Origin: Gammaproteobacteria bacterium
GTDB lineage: Bacteria > Pseudomonadota > Gammaproteobacteria > SZUA-229
NCBI GenBank assembly: GCA_016744065.1
Contig: JADGFA010000034.1
Coordinates: 1-46,784 of the forward strand
DNA length: 46,784 nt
Direction of reading: 5' to 3'
The notes under the pieces were generated by a model. It had not been told where the DNA came from and did not search any database. It saw nothing but the letters and a program-made list of their open reading frames with translations. Below, piece by piece: positions 42,642 through 46,784 of the stretch. A program made the translations under genes and the position numbers. Each line of letters starts with the position of its first letter. Positions within the stretch are counted from its first letter, which is position 1.

Positions 42642-44014
42642 GTTTTGGTGGTTTTTTCTATAATGCACTCTTTTTTATTATTGCAATTGGTGTTCTGGTT
42701 GCATTCCATGAATTTGGTCATTACTGGGTTGCTCGTTTATTTAAAGTTAAGGTTTTACGCTTTTCCATCGGTTTTGGAAAGCCATTATTTACCTGGAAAA
42801 AACAGAAAGGTGAAGACCTTATTGAGTTTGTTGTTGCGGCCATCCCTCTGGGTGGCTACGTTAAAATGCTCGATGAAAGAGAGGGTGAGGTTGATGATGC
42901 TTTAAGGCATCGTGCATTTAATACGCAACCCGTAAGTTCTCGTTTCGCTATTGTTGCGGCGGGGCCTGTTTTTAATTTTATTCTTGCTGCTTTCTTTTAT
43001 TTCATCTTTTTTATGAATGGTGAAGAGGGTATAAAACCAGTAATAGCATTGCCTGCTATAGAATCACCAGCAGCACAGGCTGGTTTTGAAAATGAAGATG
43101 AAATATTGGCCGTTGGTAATACCCAGGTTAAAACCTGGCAATCATTCAGAATTGCACTTATCGATCAGGGTATTGATGGCGGTAAGTTATTAGTAAAAGT
43201 TAAAACGCCAGATCTTAATATCATAGAGCGCAGCCTTTCTATTGGTGGCTTGCAGATATTAAAAGAAAAGACAGATGTTACTAAACTGCTTGGCTTTAAA
43301 CTCTGGGTTCCAGAAGTGCCGGCGAGAATTGGTGGTATTACGCCAGATAGTGCTTCTGCTGCTGCCGGCTTAAAAGCTAAAGATCTGGTTTTATCGATAA
43401 ATGATCAGCCTGTAAAAAACTGGAAAGAACTGGTTGCTATTATTCAGGTAAGTGCTGGTAAGTCGCTTCATTTTATTATCAGTCGTGAAGGTGAGCAACA
43501 AAGCCTGAAGTTGACTCCCAGAGAAAAGAAACGCGATGATAAACAGGTTGGTTTTATGGGCGCATATCCGGAAATTCCGGAAGCGTTAATAAATAAAACA
43601 AAAACAAGAATTGAATATAGTCTGCCTGATGCTCTGCTTAGAGCTTTGAATGAAACCTGGACTTTTTCCGCATTAACATTAAAAGTGCTTGGGAAAATGG
43701 TTACTGGTGAGGCGGCGCTGGAAAATATATCAGGGCCAATTACTATCGCTACATATGCGGGTATCACCGCTAGTATTGGTTTTCTAACGTATATAAAATT
43801 TCTGGCGATGATATCAGTAAGCCTGGGGGTATTAAATTTATTACCTGTACCCATGCTGGATGGCGGTCATTTAATGTATTACCTGATCGAGTCAGTAAAG
43901 GGCTCCCCTGTTTCACAGAAGTTTGAAGAGCTGGGGCAAAGGCTTGGATTAACATTATTGTTTTTATTAATGAGTTTGGCTATTTTTAATGATATTCAAC
44001 GTTTAATTAATTAG
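42638..44014 (+). CDS. rseP: Site-2 protease RseP
   Basis: 458-residue intramembrane zinc metalloprotease that cuts anti-sigma factor RseA and remnant signal peptides. H24-E25-x-x-H28 lies in the first membrane helix ([10 protein letters not shown]). Two periplasmic PDZ domains are seen (about 125-200 and 220-305), and the C-terminal helix carries [12 protein letters not shown] with the third metal ligand. It overlaps dxr by four bases (ATGA), so translation is probably coupled. Confidence 0.96.
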   Translation: MSFGGFFYNALFFIIAIGVLVAFHEFGHYWVARLFKVKVLRFSIGFGKPLFTWKKQKGEDLIEFVVAAIPLGGYVKMLDEREGEVDDALRHRAFNTQPVSSRFAIVAAGPVFNFILAAFFYFIFFMNGEEGIKPVIALPAIESPAAQAGFENEDEILAVGNTQVKTWQSFRIALIDQGIDGGKLLVKVKTPDLNIIERSLSIGGLQILKEKTDVTKLLGFKLWVPEVPARIGGITPDSASAAAGLKAKDLVLSINDQPVKNWKELVAIIQVSAGKSLHFIISREGEQQSLKLTPREKKRDDKQVGFMGAYPEIPEALINKTKTRIEYSLPDALLRALNETWTFSALTLKVLGKMVTGEAALENISGPITIATYAGITASIGFLTYIKFLAMISVSLGVLNLLPVPMLDGGHLMYYLIESVKGSPVSQKFEELGQRLGLTLLFLLMSLAIFNDIQRLIN

Positions 44015-44043
44015 TTTTATTTTTATACTTATTTGGCGAAATT

Positions 44044-46434
44044 GTGCGCAGCTTATTACTTTTATTTTTTATCTTAATTTTTCAACATAGTCTATATGCT
44101 GACAATAGCTTTGTAGTGAAGGATATACGCCTGGAAGGTCTTGAGCGTATACCTGATGGTACTCTGTTAAATTACTTACCGGTTAAGGTAGGTGATCCGT
44201 TTGACGTATCCCAGTCAACATATGTGATTCAGGAGTTATATAGCACAGGTTTTTTTAAAGACGTAAAGCTTTTAAAAGATGACGGTGTATTAATTGTTAA
44301 AGTACTGGAAAGACCTGCTATATCAAATGTTACCTGGTCAGGTAATAGTGATATAGAAGATGAACAACTGGAAGAGATATTAACAGATATTGGCATAGTG
44401 AAAGGCCGGGTGTTTAACCCGTCTGCACTGGACAAAATTGAGCAGGGGCTGAAACAGCAGGCTTATTTTAGTCGAGGTAAATATGCAGTACGTATAACAA
44501 CATCGGTTAAGGAGCTGGAGCGAAACCGAGTTGATATTGATATAGAAATATCTGAAGGCGTTATTGCAAAAATCAAACAGGTTAATATTGTCGGTAATAG
44601 TATTTTTGATGATGATACTTTACTCGCGGAATTACAACTTGGTGTACCGGGGACATGGGACTGGTTTACCAGTATGGATGAGTATGCCAAGCCTAAACTG
44701 GCTGCTGATGAAGAAACGTTAAAATCATATTATCAGGACAGGGGGTATGTTCGATTTGCTGTTGAGTCGACACAGGTCACCATTACACCTGATAAAAAAG
44801 ATATTTATATCACCATGAATGTTGCCGAAGGTGATAAGTATACGGTTAAAGAAGTGAAGCTGGCGGGTGATTTGAAGCTGCCAGAAGATGAGTTAAGAAA
44901 ACTTATTTTTATTGAGCAAGGTGATGTTTTTTCACGGGATAAAATGGTTCAGGGAAAGGACCTTGTAACACGCCGATTGGGTAATGAAGGGTTCTCTTTT
45001 GCCAATGTTAAGGTTGTTCCCGTTATCGATGATAAAGCGCTGGAGGTAGAGCTAAGTTACTTTGTTAATCCAGGTAAAAAAGTTTATGTACGGCGAATAA
45101 ACTTTTCAGGCAATTATAAAACCAATGATGAAGTATTAAGGCGTGAAATTCGCTTAATGGAAGGTGGAGAGCTTTCTAATAGTAAGCTTGAGAGATCTAA
45201 AATACGTTTACAGCGCCTGGCTTATATTGAAGAAGTTATTGTTAATAAAGACCCTGTACCAGGTACAGATGATATGGTTGATATTAATATAAGTGTAACT
45301 GAACGATTATCTGGTAGTTTTAATATTGGTGCTGGTTTTTCACAAAGTCAGGGGTTTGTTTTTAACCTGGGTATGACGCTGGATAACTTAAATGGCACGG
45401 GTGAGAAGCTTGTGCTTAATCTTAACCGTGAAGCAGCAGGTTCTGTATACAGTGCATCGTTTACTGACCCATATTACACAATAGACGGTATTAGCCGTAC
45501 AATCGCTTTGTCATACCGTGAAAGAGACACATCAGAGCAGGATATCATTAATTACCTGGAAAATAATTATGGGTTTAATCTGGCATACGGTATCCCCCTG
45601 TCAGAATTTGACCGTGTGCGTTTTGGTGCCGGGTTTGAGCATACCGATATTCTTCGAGGTACCACAACAGTAACGGGTGATGTAAATGAGTTTTTAATAG
45701 CGCATGGCAATATTGAGGCCAGTGGTAAATATCTGGAAGCAGGTGTTGATGCTTTTACTTTATTAGCCAGTTATACGCACGATACACGTAACCGAACTGT
45801 ATTTGCGACGCGCGGTAACAGTCAGTCAATTCTTCTGAATTTAACAACACCCGGTAGTGATTTACAGTATTATAAATTAACCTATCGAAATAAATTTTAT
45901 TTCCCGATAAATAATAGTATGACGGCTTTAGTCAGAACCGATATGGCTTTTGGTAAAGGTTATGGAGATACGGGTATATTTCCATTTTATGAACGTTTTT
46001 TTGCTGGTGGCTTAAGAACCGTTCGTGGTTATGATTCCAATTCTCTAGGGCCACGGTTTATAAAAGGTGAGGAAACTGATTCTACAGGTGCGGTAACCGA
46101 GTCTGCGATTGATGATCCTATTGGTGGTGATATTAGAACGGTTGCCAGTGCCGAGTTAATCTTTCCTGTGCCTTTTATGGAAAAACCACCTAACTCTGTT
46201 CGTTTGAGTGTGTTTTATGATATTGGTAATGTCTTTTTACGAGATGATTATGAAGAAGGTGATGTTGATATAGAAGGTGGTTTTAATGCGAATGAGTTAC
46301 GTAGCTCATATGGAGTTTCATTTGTCTGGTTAGCACCTATAGGCCCATTAAGGTTCAGTTATGCTGAAACAATTGATGATAAACCGGGTGATGACAAGCA
46401 GGCATTTCAATTTAGTATTGGTTCATTTTTTTAG
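44044..46434 (+). CDS. bamA: Outer-membrane protein assembly factor BamA
   Basis: 796-residue Omp85 protein that inserts beta-barrels into the outer membrane. A signal peptide ends near residue 19 (HSLYA-DN), five POTRA domains follow (about 20-420), and a 16-strand barrel completes it. The lid-loop motif reads VRGYDSNSLGP (VRGF type), and the last residue is phenylalanine (FSIGSFF) as required for BAM recognition. Translation appears to start at GTG 44044, 29 bases after rseP. Confidence 0.96.
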   Translation: MRSLLLLFFILIFQHSLYADNSFVVKDIRLEGLERIPDGTLLNYLPVKVGDPFDVSQSTYVIQELYSTGFFKDVKLLKDDGVLIVKVLERPAISNVTWSGNSDIEDEQLEEILTDIGIVKGRVFNPSALDKIEQGLKQQAYFSRGKYAVRITTSVKELERNRVDIDIEISEGVIAKIKQVNIVGNSIFDDDTLLAELQLGVPGTWDWFTSMDEYAKPKLAADEETLKSYYQDRGYVRFAVESTQVTITPDKKDIYITMNVAEGDKYTVKEVKLAGDLKLPEDELRKLIFIEQGDVFSRDKMVQGKDLVTRRLGNEGFSFANVKVVPVIDDKALEVELSYFVNPGKKVYVRRINFSGNYKTNDEVLRREIRLMEGGELSNSKLERSKIRLQRLAYIEEVIVNKDPVPGTDDMVDINISVTERLSGSFNIGAGFSQSQGFVFNLGMTLDNLNGTGEKLVLNLNREAAGSVYSASFTDPYYTIDGISRTIALSYRERDTSEQDIINYLENNYGFNLAYGIPLSEFDRVRFGAGFEHTDILRGTTTVTGDVNEFLIAHGNIEASGKYLEAGVDAFTLLASYTHDTRNRTVFATRGNSQSILLNLTTPGSDLQYYKLTYRNKFYFPINNSMTALVRTDMAFGKGYGDTGIFPFYERFFAGGLRTVRGYDSNSLGPRFIKGEETDSTGAVTESAIDDPIGGDIRTVASAELIFPVPFMEKPPNSVRLSVFYDIGNVFLRDDYEEGDVDIEGGFNANELRSSYGVSFVWLAPIGPLRFSYAETIDDKPGDDKQAFQFSIGSFF

Positions 46435-46445
46435 GAGAATTTTAG

Positions 46446-46784
46446 ATGAAAAAATTATTATCGGCTTTATGTGTATTAAGTGTACTGGTTTTTCCTGTTG
46501 CCACATATGCTCAAAAAATAGGTTATGTGAATTCGAATATGTTACTTAGTGAATATGCTAAGGTGACAGGTGTAGAGAAAAAACTCGAAGCCAAATTTAG
46601 TGGGGCTAAAAAAGAACTTGATGATCTGGTTGTAAAAATTAAGGCATTAGAGAAAGAAATTAAAACCAATGAACTGTTAATGACTGAAAGTAAGTTGCTT
46701 GCCTCGAAAACCAAACTGGATAATATGCTTGTTCAATATAGAAAAATGGGCATGGCTTTAGAGGGTGAGTTAAAAGTTGTGCGT
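46446..46784 (+). CDS. skp: Periplasmic chaperone Skp/OmpH (partial at window edge)
   Basis: The first 113 residues are present; the gene runs off the right edge. A signal peptide (MKKLLSALCVLSVLVFPVATYA) is followed by QKIGYVNSNMLLSEY, the usual Skp start, and then long charged helices as in the tentacles of the Skp trimer, which holds unfolded outer-membrane proteins. AGGAG lies just before the ATG. The position right after bamA is the conserved one. Confidence 0.93.
   Translation, partial: MKKLLSALCVLSVLVFPVATYAQKIGYVNSNMLLSEYAKVTGVEKKLEAKFSGAKKELDDLVVKIKALEKEIKTNELLMTESKLLASKTKLDNMLVQYRKMGMALEGELKVVR

Noticed and set aside
1..46784. tRNA, rRNA, CRISPR arrays or complete insertion sequences
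   Set aside because: Reading intergenic regions on both strands I found no cloverleaf pattern, no regularly spaced repeats and no transposase-like protein; a dedicated scan could still find small RNAs I cannot see.

Overview
The window comes from an AT-rich gammaproteobacterial chromosome, and the content suggests a sulfur-oxidising chemolithoautotroph. The two pointers are a Form II RuBisCO locus (cbbR / cbbM-cbbQ-cbbO) and a DsrE2-type sulfur-relay protein. The housekeeping blocks (rpsF-rpsR-rplI; rpsB-tsf-pyrH-frr-uppS-cdsA-dxr-rseP-bamA-skp; rluC-HAD-sppA divergent from rne) have the gene order usual for Gammaproteobacteria. I see no tRNA, rRNA, CRISPR array, phage genes or complete insertion sequence. 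Species cannot be named from the sequence alone.

Layout. 0.2-6 kb: an M18 aminopeptidase, a DUF938 methyltransferase-like gene overlapping a small membrane protein, a peroxiredoxin-like protein, DsrE2 and an NAD-dependent epimerase that lacks a normal start. Between them lie two copies of a short terminal-inverted-repeat element and two hairpin repeats. 6.1-13 kb: the CO2-fixation locus. CbbR is divergent from the Form II RuBisCO, which is followed by its presumed activase pair CbbQ (AAA+ ATPase) and CbbO (VWA protein), a 147-aa protein I do not recognise and a DUF6172 protein, closed by a strong bidirectional terminator. 13-17.4 kb: a minus-strand phospho-signalling operon (CHASE2 Ser/Thr kinase, PP2C phosphatase, FHA protein), whose best promoter has a perfect palindrome filling the -35/-10 spacer. 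17.7-24.2 kb: sppA, a HAD phosphatase and rluC on the minus strand, divergent from rne, which has a long structured leader and a repeat-rich tail. 24.2-28.8 kb: low-molecular-weight phosphatase, cysS, a metallo-beta-lactamase-fold lipoprotein with a damaged metal motif, and the rpsF-rpsR-rplI operon with a clear promoter. 28.8-36 kb (minus): truncated haemoglobin, an unusual coiled-coil/VWA membrane pair, glnD and map. 36.1 kb to the right edge: translation factors, isoprenoid and phospholipid genes and outer-membrane assembly genes, ending inside skp.

How the genes fit together. CbbR should switch on cbbM-cbbQ-cbbO, and CbbQ/CbbO would remodel inhibited RuBisCO. The kinase, phosphatase and FHA reader form a self-contained phosphorylation circuit with no secretion system beside it. 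uppS, cdsA, dxr, rseP, bamA and skp supply lipid carriers, phospholipid precursors, isoprenoids and the envelope-assembly and stress machinery. The best candidates for undescribed biology are the VWA/coiled-coil pair (29.3-32.1 kb), the FHA/PP2C/CHASE2-kinase operon with its operator-like promoter, the inverted-repeat cassette between cbbQ and cbbO, and the short mobile-like repeat family.
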